The position numbers and the translations under genes were made by a program. A DNA stretch of 64,000 bases from Nitrospina sp. (GTDB lineage: Bacteria; Nitrospinota; Nitrospinia; Nitrospinales; VA-1), in assembly GCA_018673915.1 (NCBI GenBank), contig JABHBK010000016.1, forward strand, positions 1-64,000, given 5' to 3'. The stretch's first letter is position 1. Each line of letters starts with the position of its first letter. Positions 17,625 through 27,216 of the stretch are shown piece by piece. The notes below the pieces were generated by a model, which saw only the letters and a program-made list of their open reading frames with translations, ran no database searches and had not been told where the DNA came from.

Positions 17625-18443
17625 CTATTGCTCATTGCGTTCAGAGTCTTGCTGACCGTTGCCGATAAGTATTTTTAATTTTTCAGGAATGTTTTCCGAG
17701 GTCATCAAACTCTCACCAATTAAAAATGCATGAGCCCCGATTTTTTCAAATTCTTCTATCTCTTCTCTGCCGCGAATTCCACTTTCGCAAACCAGGGTAT
17801 TGCCGGGTTCCTGTAAAGCCATCGGGATAAGTCGTCTGGCGATATTCAAATCTGTTTTACCATTCGTCAGATCGCGGTTGTTGATACCAATCAAGCTGGC
17901 CTTGGCCTCAAAGGCTTTTTCCATATCCCATTCATTATGGGTTTCCACTAATGCTGGCAGGCCCAACTCCTTGCCCAACAAAAGCAAATCAGTCAGCTGG
18001 CTTTGGTCCAGCCAGGTGGCAATTAACAGAAACAGATCTGCTCCATACGCCCTCGACTCATAAACCTGATATTCATCACTGATAAAATCTTTACGGAGCA
18101 ATGGGATCGGGGCAATCGGCCTCACTTCTTCGAGTATTCCTATATTGCTTCCGAAATAATTGCTTTCAGTCAGAATTGATAGGGTGACCGCTCCATGCTT
18201 AACGTAATCGTCGGCGATTTCGCTGGCATTGAAATTTTCACGAAGTTCGCCCTTAAAAGGGGTACACCGTTTAATTTCTGCGATAACTTTTGAATGCTTC
18301 CCCTCATTCAGGGCCTTGAAAACATCCCGGATAGGTGCCTGATCCCCAATGCGCAGCTTGAGCTCAGGCAAAGGCAGGTTACGCTTCGTTTCTGCCAATT
18401 CCTTTTGTTTATCGGCGAAAATTTTATCAAGTATATTCGTCAT
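17625..18443 (-). CDS. trpC: Indole-3-glycerol phosphate synthase
   Basis: TrpC closes the indole ring. The ORF track starts at 18560, but the first 39 residues there are antisense-like sequence inside trpD. The ATG at 18443 gives the usual start (MTNILDKIFADKQKEL) and lies one base after the trpD stop, so I use it (272 aa). Catalytic residues are in VIAEIKRCTPFKG, LLRKDFI, IGINNRDL and LVCESGI. It sits between trpD and trpF in the operon. Confidence 0.96.
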   Translation of the reverse strand: MTNILDKIFADKQKELAETKRNLPLPELKLRIGDQAPIRDVFKALNEGKHSKVIAEIKRCTPFKGELRENFNASEIADDYVKHGAVTLSILTESNYFGSNIGILEEVRPIAPIPLLRKDFISDEYQVYESRAYGADLFLLIATWLDQSQLTDLLLLGKELGLPALVETHNEWDMEKAFEAKASLIGINNRDLTNGKTDLNIARRLIPMALQEPGNTLVCESGIRGREEIEEFEKIGAHAFLIGESLMTSENIPEKLKILIGNGQQDSERNEQ

Positions 18444-18444
18444 T

Positions 18445-19458
18445 TTAAGCGTGGGTGATGCGGCACAAATCTTCCAACTTTTCTCGCGCTTTACCCGATT
18501 CAATGGAATTAGTAGCCAACTGAATTCCTCGTTCGAGAGAGTCGGCTTTTCCTGCGACATAAATTGCCGCCGCAGAATTTATAAGAACGATATCTCTTCT
18601 CGGCCCTTTTTCACCATCCAGTATTTTCTGGATCGTGGTGGCATTTTCCTCCGGGGTTCCCCCCTTGAGGTCATCGGAATCACAATAATTAAAGCCAAAT
18701 TTTTTAGGGTCGAGACTATAACTTGTGACTTCCCCATTTTTCAATTCTGCAACCTGACTTTCGCCGGTAAGAGTAATTTCGTCCAAACCATCGGAGCCAT
18801 GAACAACCAGAGCATGAAGGCAACCCAAATCTCGAAGAACTTCTGCCAGAGGTTGAACCCATTTCACATCAAAAACCCCCAGCACCTGAGCCTGGGCATT
18901 AGCAGGATTGGTCAAAGGGCCCAGTAGATTAAAAACAGTGCGAAAACCTAGTTCTTTCCGAACTCCTGCTGCATGCTTCATAGCTTTATGCATCAAAGGA
19001 GCAAACAGAAAACCAATACCCGCCTCATCCACGCAACGCTTTACAACAATGAGGTTGGCATCCAGGTTCACCCCAAGGCATTTCAAAACATCGGCGCTCC
19101 CGGAACGACTGGATACAGCCCGGTTGCCATGCTTGGCAACAATGACCCCAGCACCTGCCGAAACCAACGCACTGGCAGTAGATATATTAAAGGTGTCAGC
19201 ACCATCTCCACCTGTCCCGCAAGTGTCCACCAGATGGGTCGATTTGATATCGAGTTTTTCCGCTTTTGCCCGCATCACCTTGGCCGCCCCAACAATTTCC
19301 GGAACAGTTTCACCTTTTATATGTAATGCGGTTAAGAAAGCGGCCAATTGGGAGTCTGCCACCTCCCCTTCCATAATCTGAGTCATGGCAGAAAGCATTT
19401 CATCTTCGGATAGATCATTTCCATCCACAAGGGAATGAAGGGAAGCTTTAAACGTCAT
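18445..19458 (-). CDS. trpD: Anthranilate phosphoribosyltransferase
   Basis: TrpD transfers phosphoribose from PRPP to anthranilate. The PRPP/anthranilate motifs are [17 protein letters not shown] and [18 protein letters not shown]. The 337-aa length is standard for a stand-alone, non-fused TrpD. The start overlaps the trpG stop by 4 nt. Confidence 0.97.
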   Translation of the reverse strand: MTFKASLHSLVDGNDLSEDEMLSAMTQIMEGEVADSQLAAFLTALHIKGETVPEIVGAAKVMRAKAEKLDIKSTHLVDTCGTGGDGADTFNISTASALVSAGAGVIVAKHGNRAVSSRSGSADVLKCLGVNLDANLIVVKRCVDEAGIGFLFAPLMHKAMKHAAGVRKELGFRTVFNLLGPLTNPANAQAQVLGVFDVKWVQPLAEVLRDLGCLHALVVHGSDGLDEITLTGESQVAELKNGEVTSYSLDPKKFGFNYCDSDDLKGGTPEENATTIQKILDGEKGPRRDIVLINSAAAIYVAGKADSLERGIQLATNSIESGKAREKLEDLCRITHA

Positions 19459-20027
19459 GCGTGGTTTCCTTTAATAAAATTCCCCAGCAACTCCTTTCCA
19501 CATGCGGTCAAAATAGATTCCGGGTGAAATTGCACGCCCTCTACCGCAAGCTCCTTATGGCGAATTCCCATTATTTCATTATCATCACTCTCTGCAGAAA
19601 TTTCAAAACAGTCCGGCAGGTTTTTCCGGTTCAATACCAGCGAGTGGTAGCGAGTTGCCTCAAACGGATCGGGAAGATCTTTAAAAAGCGTTTTACCATC
19701 GTGCCGGATCATGGAAGTCTTGCCATGCATCAGGCGACCGGCTTTGATAATTTCTCCGCCAAACGCAACGCCCACCGACTGATGTCCCAGGCAAACGCCC
19801 AAAATCGGAATCTTCCCGGCAAAATGTTTAACCACTTCCACCGATACCCCTGCTTTCGCTGGAGTACAAGGACCAGGGGAAACAACGATCTTTTCTGGGT
19901 TCAGCTTTTCAATTTCCTTCACGCTTATCTGATCGTTTCTATCCACACGAATTTCGGCACCCAGTTCACCCATGTATTGCACCAGGTTATAGGTGAACGA
20001 GTCGTAATTGTCGATCATCAGAATCAT
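19455..20027 (-). CDS. trpG: Anthranilate synthase glutaminase component
   Basis: Class I glutamine amidotransferase that supplies ammonia to TrpE. The nucleophile is C79 in ILGVCLGHQ, and the His-Glu dyad is in VQFHPESI. The [10 protein letters not shown] segment is typical of TrpG/PabA. At 190 aa it is a free-standing subunit; it might also serve PabB. It overlaps trpE and trpD by 4 nt each. Confidence 0.97.
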   Translation of the reverse strand: MILMIDNYDSFTYNLVQYMGELGAEIRVDRNDQISVKEIEKLNPEKIVVSPGPCTPAKAGVSVEVVKHFAGKIPILGVCLGHQSVGVAFGGEIIKAGRLMHGKTSMIRHDGKTLFKDLPDPFEATRYHSLVLNRKNLPDCFEISAESDDNEIMGIRHKELAVEGVQFHPESILTACGKELLGNFIKGNHA

Positions 20028-21511
20028 ACCACCAACCCCTTTTCGGCTACTTCAATCGCTTTCAGCAAAGCCCGCCCCTTGTTCATGGTCTCTTCAAATT
20101 CTGTTTTTGGAACCGAGTCGGCAACAATTCCTCCACCCACACCAAGATAAGCTGTGTTTTCTTTAATCAGTAAAGTCCGAATGGCTATGGCCATATCCAT
20201 GTTACCGTTAAAACTGATATAACCCACCGCCCCGCCATAAAGTCCGCGCCGGGTCGGCTCCAACTCATCAATGATTTCCATGGCCCTTATTTTCGGAGCG
20301 CCGGATAGGGTGCCAGCAGGGAAAGCCGCTTGCAGAACATCAAAACAGTCCAGACCTTTTTTAAGTTTTCCGCGAACATTGGAAACAATATGCATGACAT
20401 GGGAATATCGCTCAATAGTAAAGCTTTCGTCCACTTCCACCGTACTGATTTCAGCCACACGCCCAATATCGTTTCTTCCCAAATCCACAAGCATGATGTG
20501 CTCAGCCAGTTCTTTTTCATCCTTTAACAAGTCTTGCTCCAACTCCCTGTCTTCCGCTTCGCTTTTTCCCCGCTTACGGGTTCCAGCTATGGGTCGAACT
20601 TCAACTTTTTCATCCTCCAGTCGAACCAGAACCTCCGGAGAAGAACCCACAACCTGAAGCTCACCGAACTTAAGATAATACATATAAGGAGAAGGGTTGA
20701 TGGTTCGCAGAGCTCGGTAAATATCAAACGGATCCCGGCTAATGGAAAATTTCAAGCGCTGAGAAAACACCACCTGAATGGCATCCCCTTCCAGAATATA
20801 TTGTTTGATCCGAATCACCGCCTGTTTGTGATCTTCCTCTTTCATGTTGGATTCAAAATTCAGCACAGACTCTGCGGTTTCATCAGGCTCTGAACTTCTG
20901 AGAAGAGGAGCTTTTAATTTTTCTTCCAGTGCGGATATTTTCTGGATAGTATTTTCATACACCGCAGATAAATTATCCCCCTCTACAAAAGCGTTCGAAA
21001 CAATTTTAATAGTCTGCGAAACATTATCGAACACCAGCAGAGTATCGGTGATGACGAACTGTGAGTCCGGCACATCAAGATCATCTATCGTTTGTTCGGG
21101 AAGCTCCTCAAAAAAGCGAACCATGTCATAACTGACAAACCCTACCGCTCCGCCTGAAAACCGGGGCAATCCCTCAGAAGGCACCGGCTGGTAGCGGGAC
21201 AAAATCTCCTTCACCGCTGAAAGTGGACTGCCCGACTGAATTTCACTTTCTTCCCGCTTGCCGTTTGCGATGACGGTCAAAGTCCGGCCCTTAGTGCTGA
21301 CAATGACCGAGGGGTCACAGCCCAAAATGCAATAACGCGCCCACTTCTCCCCGCCTTCGATACTCTCCAACAGAAAAGAGTATTCCCCTCCACTGATTTT
21401 CATATAAGCGGATACAGGCGTATCGAGATCAGCCAGAATTTCCTTATAAACAGGAATCAGGTTTCCCGATTTGGCTTTCTCTTTAAATTCTTCTAAAGAA
21501 GGTTTGAACAT
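20024..21511 (-). CDS. trpE: Anthranilate synthase component I
   Basis: TrpE makes anthranilate from chorismate. The N-terminal part contains [15 protein letters not shown], the LLES region that binds tryptophan for feedback inhibition. The chorismate-binding catalytic domain includes [36 protein letters not shown] and [16 protein letters not shown]. At 495 aa it is normal. It is the first gene of a complete trpEGDCFBA operon. A terminator hairpin lies about 25 nt before its start codon. Confidence 0.98.
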   Translation of the reverse strand: MFKPSLEEFKEKAKSGNLIPVYKEILADLDTPVSAYMKISGGEYSFLLESIEGGEKWARYCILGCDPSVIVSTKGRTLTVIANGKREESEIQSGSPLSAVKEILSRYQPVPSEGLPRFSGGAVGFVSYDMVRFFEELPEQTIDDLDVPDSQFVITDTLLVFDNVSQTIKIVSNAFVEGDNLSAVYENTIQKISALEEKLKAPLLRSSEPDETAESVLNFESNMKEEDHKQAVIRIKQYILEGDAIQVVFSQRLKFSISRDPFDIYRALRTINPSPYMYYLKFGELQVVGSSPEVLVRLEDEKVEVRPIAGTRKRGKSEAEDRELEQDLLKDEKELAEHIMLVDLGRNDIGRVAEISTVEVDESFTIERYSHVMHIVSNVRGKLKKGLDCFDVLQAAFPAGTLSGAPKIRAMEIIDELEPTRRGLYGGAVGYISFNGNMDMAIAIRTLLIKENTAYLGVGGGIVADSVPKTEFEETMNKGRALLKAIEVAEKGLVV

Positions 21512-21533
21512 AACGACTTTATAAGTTCACATT

Positions 21534-21562
21534 AAAATAAAAAAGCACAGGAAACCTGTGCT
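21534..21562 (-). terminator. Terminator hairpin in the trpE leader (possible attenuator)
   Basis: On the minus strand AGCACAGG-TTT-CCTGTGCT is followed by TTTTTATTTT: an 8-bp perfect stem, 3-nt loop and U-run. It lies between any upstream promoter and trpE, so it would reduce entry into the operon unless disrupted. A competing short stem GTGC-TAGA-GCAC overlaps the first arm. A short ORF (21641-21606, MRKNSLSREAY) precedes it but has no Trp codon, so classical ribosome-stalling attenuation is not shown. It could instead terminate a separate upstream transcript. Confidence 0.65.
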
Positions 21563-21762
21563 CTAGCACCCGGAGTTCGGCAATAGCAACGTGTTTATTT
21601 TGCGTTCAATAGGCTTCACGGCTTAATGAATTCTTTCTCATCAGCCCAAAACTAGGGGGAAATATATTTAATATCAATCACTTAGAAACAAGACCTTAAC
21701 ATCACGTCAAAGCCGGTGTCAAGCAGTTTAGGGGGATGGTTTCGAGGGTAAGCGCTGAACTA

Positions 21763-22593
21763 TCAGCCTTCTACGGCTTTCCAATCTTCTCCGTTCCAGC
21801 GCAGGATCAGTCCGTTATCGCCGACGATATAAATATTTTCATCGCTAGTGCCCCAGATGCCGGTGAGATATTCTTTCGTGTTGGATTCTATCCGGGTCCA
21901 TTGATCGCCATCCAGATAAAGAATCATTCCTTCATCGCCAATAGCAAACACCATTTCTGAGGAAGGCCCCCAGACATCAAGAAAAAACTCCATGGTCTGA
22001 GATGGCATTTCAGTCATTTCGACTCCATTGAATTTAAAAATGGCACCATCGGACCCAACTATATATATCTGATCCGGACCAAACCCACATATGCCATAAA
22101 ACTCTGCATTGGAATTAAATGTCATACGAACCCAACGTTCTCCATCCTGCTTGAGAACAAGGCCATCATAACCCACGGCAATCATGCCACCTTCTTTACT
22201 ACCCCATAATCGGGTTATATCCGTATCGGTTCCCGTCTGAGTATACTTCCAGGAACTACCATCGTAGCGAAGGATTTTACCCAATCTGGAACAGGCATAG
22301 ATTTCATCGGGGCCAAGTCCAAAGATCCCCGTCATGGGCGGAAGTTTTTCCGTATCTTCCGGCGTCCAGGTTTTTCCATCGTAATGGAGGATTACGCCAT
22401 CGGTCACCACTGCATAAACATTATCCGGCGCACTGCCCCAGATATCCTTGAAGGTCCAACGTCCACCGGTTTCCATAGGCGACCATTGATTGCCGTCATA
22501 GTGCAGGAGTGTTCCCTCGGCACCGCCGACAAAGATATCATTTTCGTTGAAGCCAAAAATAGATAAAAGATGGCTGGAAGTTAGAGCAGACAT
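21763..22593 (-). CDS. Beta-propeller repeat protein, paralogue 1
   Basis: The 276-aa product has six or seven repeats of about 42 residues following the pattern 'DGxxWxxmexxxxxxLxxIWGxsxdxIYxVGxxGxILrYDG', predicting a beta-propeller. There is no signal peptide, so it is probably cytoplasmic or exported by another route. It lies 40 bp downstream of a paralogue with the same repeats, a likely tandem duplication. Similar WG-x-S-x-x-D/N repeats occur in uncharacterised proteins of myxobacteria and relatives. Function unknown. Confidence 0.7.
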   Translation of the reverse strand: MSALTSSHLLSIFGFNENDIFVGGAEGTLLHYDGNQWSPMETGGRWTFKDIWGSAPDNVYAVVTDGVILHYDGKTWTPEDTEKLPPMTGIFGLGPDEIYACSRLGKILRYDGSSWKYTQTGTDTDITRLWGSKEGGMIAVGYDGLVLKQDGERWVRMTFNSNAEFYGICGFGPDQIYIVGSDGAIFKFNGVEMTEMPSQTMEFFLDVWGPSSEMVFAIGDEGMILYLDGDQWTRIESNTKEYLTGIWGTSDENIYIVGDNGLILRWNGEDWKAVEG

Positions 22594-22633
22594 AATGGTT
22601 CCTCAAGTCTATTTTTGTTTTCTAAATGGTCAA

Positions 22634-23470
22634 TCATATGGACATATCGCTCCATTCCTTGCCATCAAATTTAATCACTGTTCCATTCTCACCCGTTACA
22701 TATACCTGATCCGGTCCGAGTCCCTTAACCTTGGTGAAGTATTCATTCTTGATAGGCTCAATGGTCGACCATTTTTTTCCATCGTAGTGAAGCATAATGG
22801 CGTTATCTCCGACCACATATATATTGTCTTCGGAGGTTCCCCAGATACTCAAAAGATATTCTTCAGTCCCCGATTCCATCGGTTTCCAATCCTCTCCGTC
22901 ACTGCGCAAAATGGTACCGTGGGAGCCGCATATAAAAACATTGTCATTAGAAGTACCCCAGACACCGAACAGGGAGATTTGTTCATCGGTCAAATCTTCA
23001 CGGCGTTGGAATTCTTTGCCATTATAAAATCGATAAATTCCTTCTCCACCCACCGTGTGGATATGTTCAATATCTTCCCCCCACATACCGAACAAGTCAT
23101 GAATGGTATTGGGTTCACGGTAGTCCCATTTTTCACCATTCCAGTAAAGCATTCGGCCGCCAACCCCGTACAGGAACACATTATTTTCATCTATACCATA
23201 TGCTGAGTTGAGTGAGTCGTAACTTCCTGTATCAACCCGTTTCCATTCCTTACCATTATAGAGAAGAACAACACCGCCAATACCCACAGCATAAATGCTT
23301 TGTTCATTCGCCCCCCAAATGCCCATCAGCGGGTTGGTGTTATCCGTGCGAACGGGTAACCACTCCTGCCCATCCCAATGCTGAGGGATGCCATCCTTTC
23401 CAACCACGTAGATACTGTCCTCTCGGAAAGGCATGATATCGAGAAGATCAGGTTTTTCACCTGTAAACAT
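22634..23470 (-). CDS. Beta-propeller repeat protein, paralogue 2
   Basis: Like its downstream neighbour, the 278-aa product consists of about six repeats with signatures such as LSIWGTSEDNIYVVGDNAI and FGVWGTSNDNVFICGSHGT. It starts with MFTGEKPDLLDIMPF and no signal peptide is seen. The pair are on the same strand and probably co-transcribed, downstream of the LRR gene but separated from it by a terminator. Confidence 0.7.
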   Translation of the reverse strand: MFTGEKPDLLDIMPFREDSIYVVGKDGIPQHWDGQEWLPVRTDNTNPLMGIWGANEQSIYAVGIGGVVLLYNGKEWKRVDTGSYDSLNSAYGIDENNVFLYGVGGRMLYWNGEKWDYREPNTIHDLFGMWGEDIEHIHTVGGEGIYRFYNGKEFQRREDLTDEQISLFGVWGTSNDNVFICGSHGTILRSDGEDWKPMESGTEEYLLSIWGTSEDNIYVVGDNAIMLHYDGKKWSTIEPIKNEYFTKVKGLGPDQVYVTGENGTVIKFDGKEWSDMSI

Positions 23471-23542
23471 AATTAAGAGCCTGCAAAGAAGTAATTCACT
23501 ATTATTACTCTTTCCCTTTCAGGAAGACATAAAAACTCTTCA

Positions 23543-23580
23543 AAAAAAGAAAGGGCTCCCGGTCATAAAACCGAGAACCC
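23543..23580 (-). terminator. Rho-independent terminator of the LRR gene
   Basis: On the minus strand GGGTTCTCGG pairs imperfectly with CCGGGAGCCC around the loop TTTTATGA, followed by TTTCTTTTTTT. It lies about 20 bp past the LRR stop and before the propeller genes, which therefore probably have their own promoter in the gap 23471-23542. Confidence 0.75.
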
Positions 23581-23602
23581 CTAATTCGCCGCCACTACCA
23601 AA

Positions 23603-24511
23603 TCAAGCTTCGGCCTTGGCTTTATAAAAATAAACATCCTTCAGTTTGGGAAAATTTTTATTATCCTTGTATAAGGCCTGCACCCCTTCGCTTACATCGT
23701 TATGGATTAAGACCAATGTTTCAAGGTTAGGAAGGTTTGTAGATTCGGATAAGATTCTGGCACCCATACTACCCAATTCCGCCTCATACAAATCGATCAA
23801 GGTGAGGTTTCTAAAATTCTCAGAACTTGCAATGGCTTCAGCACCTCGAAGCCCTATGGGATTAAATGTCAGGGTCAATTGAGTCAGGTTACTCAAATTT
23901 TCCGATGCGGCGAGTGCCTCCACCCCTTCCCCTTCAATAAAATTCCAATTCAAGTTCAATTCTGACAGCTTGCTCAAGTTTTTGGATTCAGCAATTGCGG
24001 TTGCACCTTCATTACCAATATTATTTCTATATAAAGAAAGTTGCGTAATGCGAGTCAGTGTCTCAGAAGTAGCCAGGGCTTTTACGCCTTCATCCCCAAT
24101 CTTGTCTCCCAACCAAAGAGAAACAAGGTTCCCCAGAATATTGGAGGTCGCCACCATCTTGGCGCCTTCAGCAGTGATCTCATTATCGCTTAATATCAAC
24201 TCAGAAAGGTTAAGCATGGTTTTAGCTTCTGCCAAAGCCTTCAGGCCATCATCGGTCACCTTATTTTTAAACAGGTTCAAGGCCGTCAAAAACTTCATTT
24301 TATCACTGGCCGCCAAAGCCTTGAGACCCTCATCCCCAATATCATTGAACTCCAGAAACAGGGCGGTGACACCTTTAACCTTGTCGGACTCAAGAACTTT
24401 TATCAAGTCCTCATCATCCAGTTCCTTTTCCCTCAAATCCAGTTCACTATTATCAGTATTCAGTCCCTGGTCAATGAGGCTGTCAATATCTTTAACTTCT
24501 TTTTCAGCCAT
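23603..24511 (-). CDS. Leucine-rich-repeat protein (RNase-inhibitor-like)
   Basis: The 302-aa product has about nine LRRs of the form 'L..L.L..N.I.DEG..ALA.S..L'. It starts with an acidic segment (MAEKEVKDIDSLIDQGLNTD) and has no signal peptide, unlike the LRR protein at 11011-11805, so it is probably cytoplasmic. Function unknown; a protein-interaction scaffold is likely. Confidence 0.75.
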   Translation of the reverse strand: MAEKEVKDIDSLIDQGLNTDNSELDLREKELDDEDLIKVLESDKVKGVTALFLEFNDIGDEGLKALAASDKMKFLTALNLFKNKVTDDGLKALAEAKTMLNLSELILSDNEITAEGAKMVATSNILGNLVSLWLGDKIGDEGVKALATSETLTRITQLSLYRNNIGNEGATAIAESKNLSKLSELNLNWNFIEGEGVEALAASENLSNLTQLTLTFNPIGLRGAEAIASSENFRNLTLIDLYEAELGSMGARILSESTNLPNLETLVLIHNDVSEGVQALYKDNKNFPKLKDVYFYKAKAEA

Positions 24512-24807
24512 TGGTACAAACTCCAGAAAAAATCACTATTTTTGCTAATTACGGGTAGTCCATTATTTTAAGACAGTATCTGCGCTTGTAAAGCTTAAAA
24601 ATCCAATTTTTTACACCATTAGCCCAAAACTACATAATTCCTTAGATTGTCTTGGAAAATATCAGGATCTAAAAATTCAAAAATTGAAAATTAAAAATTT
24701 TTAATATCATTATTTAGCAAATTAAATTATATTTTCAAAGTTCAATTAAAAAAATTCTTCGCAATTCCCCGATAAATTCAAATCAACTTCACCCAAAGGT
24801 TTTTCTA
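24512..24807. promoter_or_regulatory. AT-rich divergent intergenic region (LRR gene / bat operon)
   Basis: These 296 bp separate the start of the LRR gene (minus) from moxR (plus) and must hold both promoters. The sequence is very AT-rich around 24660-24770, with short near-palindromes such as AAAAATTGAAAATTAAAAATTTTTAA. I see no unambiguous -35/-10 pair and no gene. Confidence 0.4.
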
Positions 24808-25800
24808 ATGCCACAAAAGATTGATGAAATAACAGAGCGAATTAACCAGGCCAGCGGATTTATTCCCCCACTATTGCACGAATTGGAACAAGTCATGGTG
24901 GGGCAAAAATATCTGATCGAGCGTTTGATATTGGGACTCTTAACCGGAGAACATATTCTTCTGGAAGGAGTGCCGGGGCTTGCCAAGACCACTTCAGTAA
25001 AAACCCTGGCCGAAACTGTAAAAGCAGAATTCAAACGCATTCAGTTTACCCCCGACCTGTTACCGGCTGATTTACTGGGAACCCAGATATACCAACCTAA
25101 AACTGGCGATTTCGATATAAAAAAAGGCCCTCTTTTCTCCAACATCATCCTTGCAGATGAAATCAACCGGGCTCCGGCCAAAGTTCAAAGTGCCCTACTC
25201 GAAGCCATGCAGGAAAGGCAGATCACCATTGCCGGTACCACTTTCAAGCTTGAAGAACCGTTCATGGTGATTGCCACCCAAAATCCTATTGAGCAGGAAG
25301 GCACCTATCCCCTGCCAGAAGCTCAGGTGGATAGGTTCATGCTAAAACTTCATATCGACTATCCCACACGGGAGGAAGAAAAAATTATCATGCAAAGGAT
25401 GTCCACCTCCAATAATGCTTATCAGGTCAAGCAGGTGGTATCCCCCGCAGAAATCCTGCAGGCACGGAAAGTGTTCGACGAAATATATATTGATGAAAAC
25501 CTGCAGGACTATATTATCAACCTGGTTGCGGCGACCCGCGACCCGGCAGGCAATCAGATGTCTTCACTAAAAGGAATGATTCAATTCGGTGCATCTCCAC
25601 GGGCATCTATCTTTTTGAACCGCTGTGCAAAGGCCTATGCATTTTTGCAGCGCCGTGGGTATGTCGTTCCTCATGATATTAAAACCATCGGTTTGGATGT
25701 GTTGAGGCACAGGATCATCCTTTCATATCAAGCCGAAGCCGAGAATGTGACTTCAGATGATATTCTCAAGAAAATATTCGACACCCTTGAAGTTCCTTAA
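24808..25800 (+). CDS. MoxR family AAA+ ATPase
   Basis: First gene of the Bat operon. MoxR ATPases act as chaperone-like partners of von Willebrand factor A (VWA) proteins. Walker A is GVPGLAKTT (residues 54-62), Walker B is IILADEINRAP and sensor 1 is FMVIATQNPIEQEGTYPLPEAQVDRF, a family signature. At 330 aa it is full length. The next gene, encoding a DUF58 protein, begins 2 bp after its stop. Confidence 0.95.
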   Translation: MPQKIDEITERINQASGFIPPLLHELEQVMVGQKYLIERLILGLLTGEHILLEGVPGLAKTTSVKTLAETVKAEFKRIQFTPDLLPADLLGTQIYQPKTGDFDIKKGPLFSNIILADEINRAPAKVQSALLEAMQERQITIAGTTFKLEEPFMVIATQNPIEQEGTYPLPEAQVDRFMLKLHIDYPTREEEKIIMQRMSTSNNAYQVKQVVSPAEILQARKVFDEIYIDENLQDYIINLVAATRDPAGNQMSSLKGMIQFGASPRASIFLNRCAKAYAFLQRRGYVVPHDIKTIGLDVLRHRIILSYQAEAENVTSDDILKKIFDTLEVP

Positions 25801-25802
25801 CC

Positions 25803-26750
25803 ATGCTTAAAACCCTGACTCACACATTTCGAGATTGGTTCCAGGAACCCGCTCCGACGCCGGAGCAAGAAAAAAACCTGTCGCCCGAACTTTTGCAACG
25901 GATCAAAGCCATTCAAATTAAAACCAACTATCTGGTCAATGACATCATGGCAGGCGAATATGTTTCTGCATTTAAGGGACGAGGAATGGAATTCAGCGAG
26001 GTACGGGAATACCAGCCTGGGGACGATGTCCGATTGATCGACTGGAATGTAACCGCCAGAATGAATCAACCCTTCATTAAAGAGTTCAAGGAAGAACGTG
26101 AGTTAACCCTCATGCTTCTGGTTGATGTGAGTTCTTCTGGAGAATTCGGTTCTGCTGGAAAACTTAAAAATGAAGTTTCTGCTGAAATTGCCTCGATCCT
26201 CGCTTTCGCCGCCATTAAAAATAACGACAAAATTGGTTTAATCGTTTTCTCGGACAAAATTGAACACACCATACCGCCAAAAAAGGGAAAAGCTCATATC
26301 TGGAATATCATTCGAACCATTCTGGATTTCAAACCAGAAGGAAAAGGCACCGATCTTTCTCTGCCTCTGGAGTATCTTTTGAATATTCAGAAAAGAAAAG
26401 CTACGGCCTTTTTAATTTCCGATTTCCAGGATGACAACTACGAAGAAAAACTGAAACTGGCAAAACAAAAACACGATCTGGTTGCTATATCAATTAGCGA
26501 CCCAAGGGAGGAGACCCTTCCTGATGTCGGCCTGATTCATCTTGAGGATGCCGAGTCAGGAGAAACCTTATTGGTAGACACCAGTGATAATGAAATGACC
26601 CAAAAATATTCCAGGCAATTTCAGGGGAAAAGGGAAAAACGAAAAACATACTTCCAATCCATAGGAATTGATACCATCGAAATCCAAACAGATCGATCCT
26701 TAACCGATCCAATCATCCGCTATTTCAAATTTAGGGAAAAGAAACATTGA
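25803..26750 (+). CDS. DUF58 domain protein (VWA-like, Bat operon)
   Basis: The 315-aa product has the DUF58 signature FSEVREYQPGDDVRLIDWNVTARM followed by a VWA-like fold containing LMLLVDVSSSGEFG, a MIDAS-type motif. DUF58 proteins are encoded almost always next to MoxR. It has no membrane segment and is probably cytoplasmic. It lies 2 bp after moxR and 1 bp before the next gene. Confidence 0.92.
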   Translation: MLKTLTHTFRDWFQEPAPTPEQEKNLSPELLQRIKAIQIKTNYLVNDIMAGEYVSAFKGRGMEFSEVREYQPGDDVRLIDWNVTARMNQPFIKEFKEERELTLMLLVDVSSSGEFGSAGKLKNEVSAEIASILAFAAIKNNDKIGLIVFSDKIEHTIPPKKGKAHIWNIIRTILDFKPEGKGTDLSLPLEYLLNIQKRKATAFLISDFQDDNYEEKLKLAKQKHDLVAISISDPREETLPDVGLIHLEDAESGETLLVDTSDNEMTQKYSRQFQGKREKRKTYFQSIGIDTIEIQTDRSLTDPIIRYFKFREKKH

Positions 26751-26751
26751 A

Positions 26752-27216
26752 ATGAGTCAAACACCCAAAAGTATTCCAGTTGATGGAGTCAGCAAAAAGC
26801 TGAAAACCGTTGTCATTATCCTTACCGTGTTAACCCTTTTTGCTTTTGTGGCCTTGTTCACCAAACTTGCCAGCAAACAACCTACTCCCAAAATAAGCAA
26901 TTCGGCTGTTCGAGCCATTGAATTAAATATGAGTTTGAGCGATGAATATCAAGCTGTGGGAACCCGACTCATGAATTCTGGTTTAAGAGAACAAGCCATC
27001 GATCAGTTTATCCAGGTCTGGGAGATGCAAAAAGTGGGCAGTGCCGAAAGAGCAAAAGCCGCTCATACTGTCGGACGTTTATATGTAGACCTTAATAATT
27101 GTGAGGAAGCTCTGGTCTGGTTGTTTCGCGCTGAGACTTCGAAATCAGACCTGGTGCTGAGTCCGCTAATTGACACATGCCTTGCAAAAGTAAGGAGTAG
27201 TAATCCCGGCCAATGA
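26752..27216 (+). CDS. Membrane-anchored small protein with TPR-like helices (Bat operon)
   Basis: The 154-aa product has a single N-terminal membrane segment (TVVIILTVLTLFAFVALFTKLA, about residues 18-39). The helical C-terminal domain (LMNSGLREQAIDQFIQVWEM, and AAHTVGRLYVDLNNCEEALV) looks like two TPR units. I do not recognise a named family. It overlaps the next gene by 4 nt. Confidence 0.7.
   Translation: MSQTPKSIPVDGVSKKLKTVVIILTVLTLFAFVALFTKLASKQPTPKISNSAVRAIELNMSLSDEYQAVGTRLMNSGLREQAIDQFIQVWEMQKVGSAERAKAAHTVGRLYVDLNNCEEALVWLFRAETSKSDLVLSPLIDTCLAKVRSSNPGQ

Noticed and set aside
18444-18560. Longer trpC start
   Set aside because: The added residues lie inside trpD and do not resemble TrpC; the ATG at 18443 directly follows the trpD stop.
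21534-21660. T-box or TRAP leader for trpE
   Set aside because: No T-box bulge sequence and no regular series of GAG/UAG triplets are visible.
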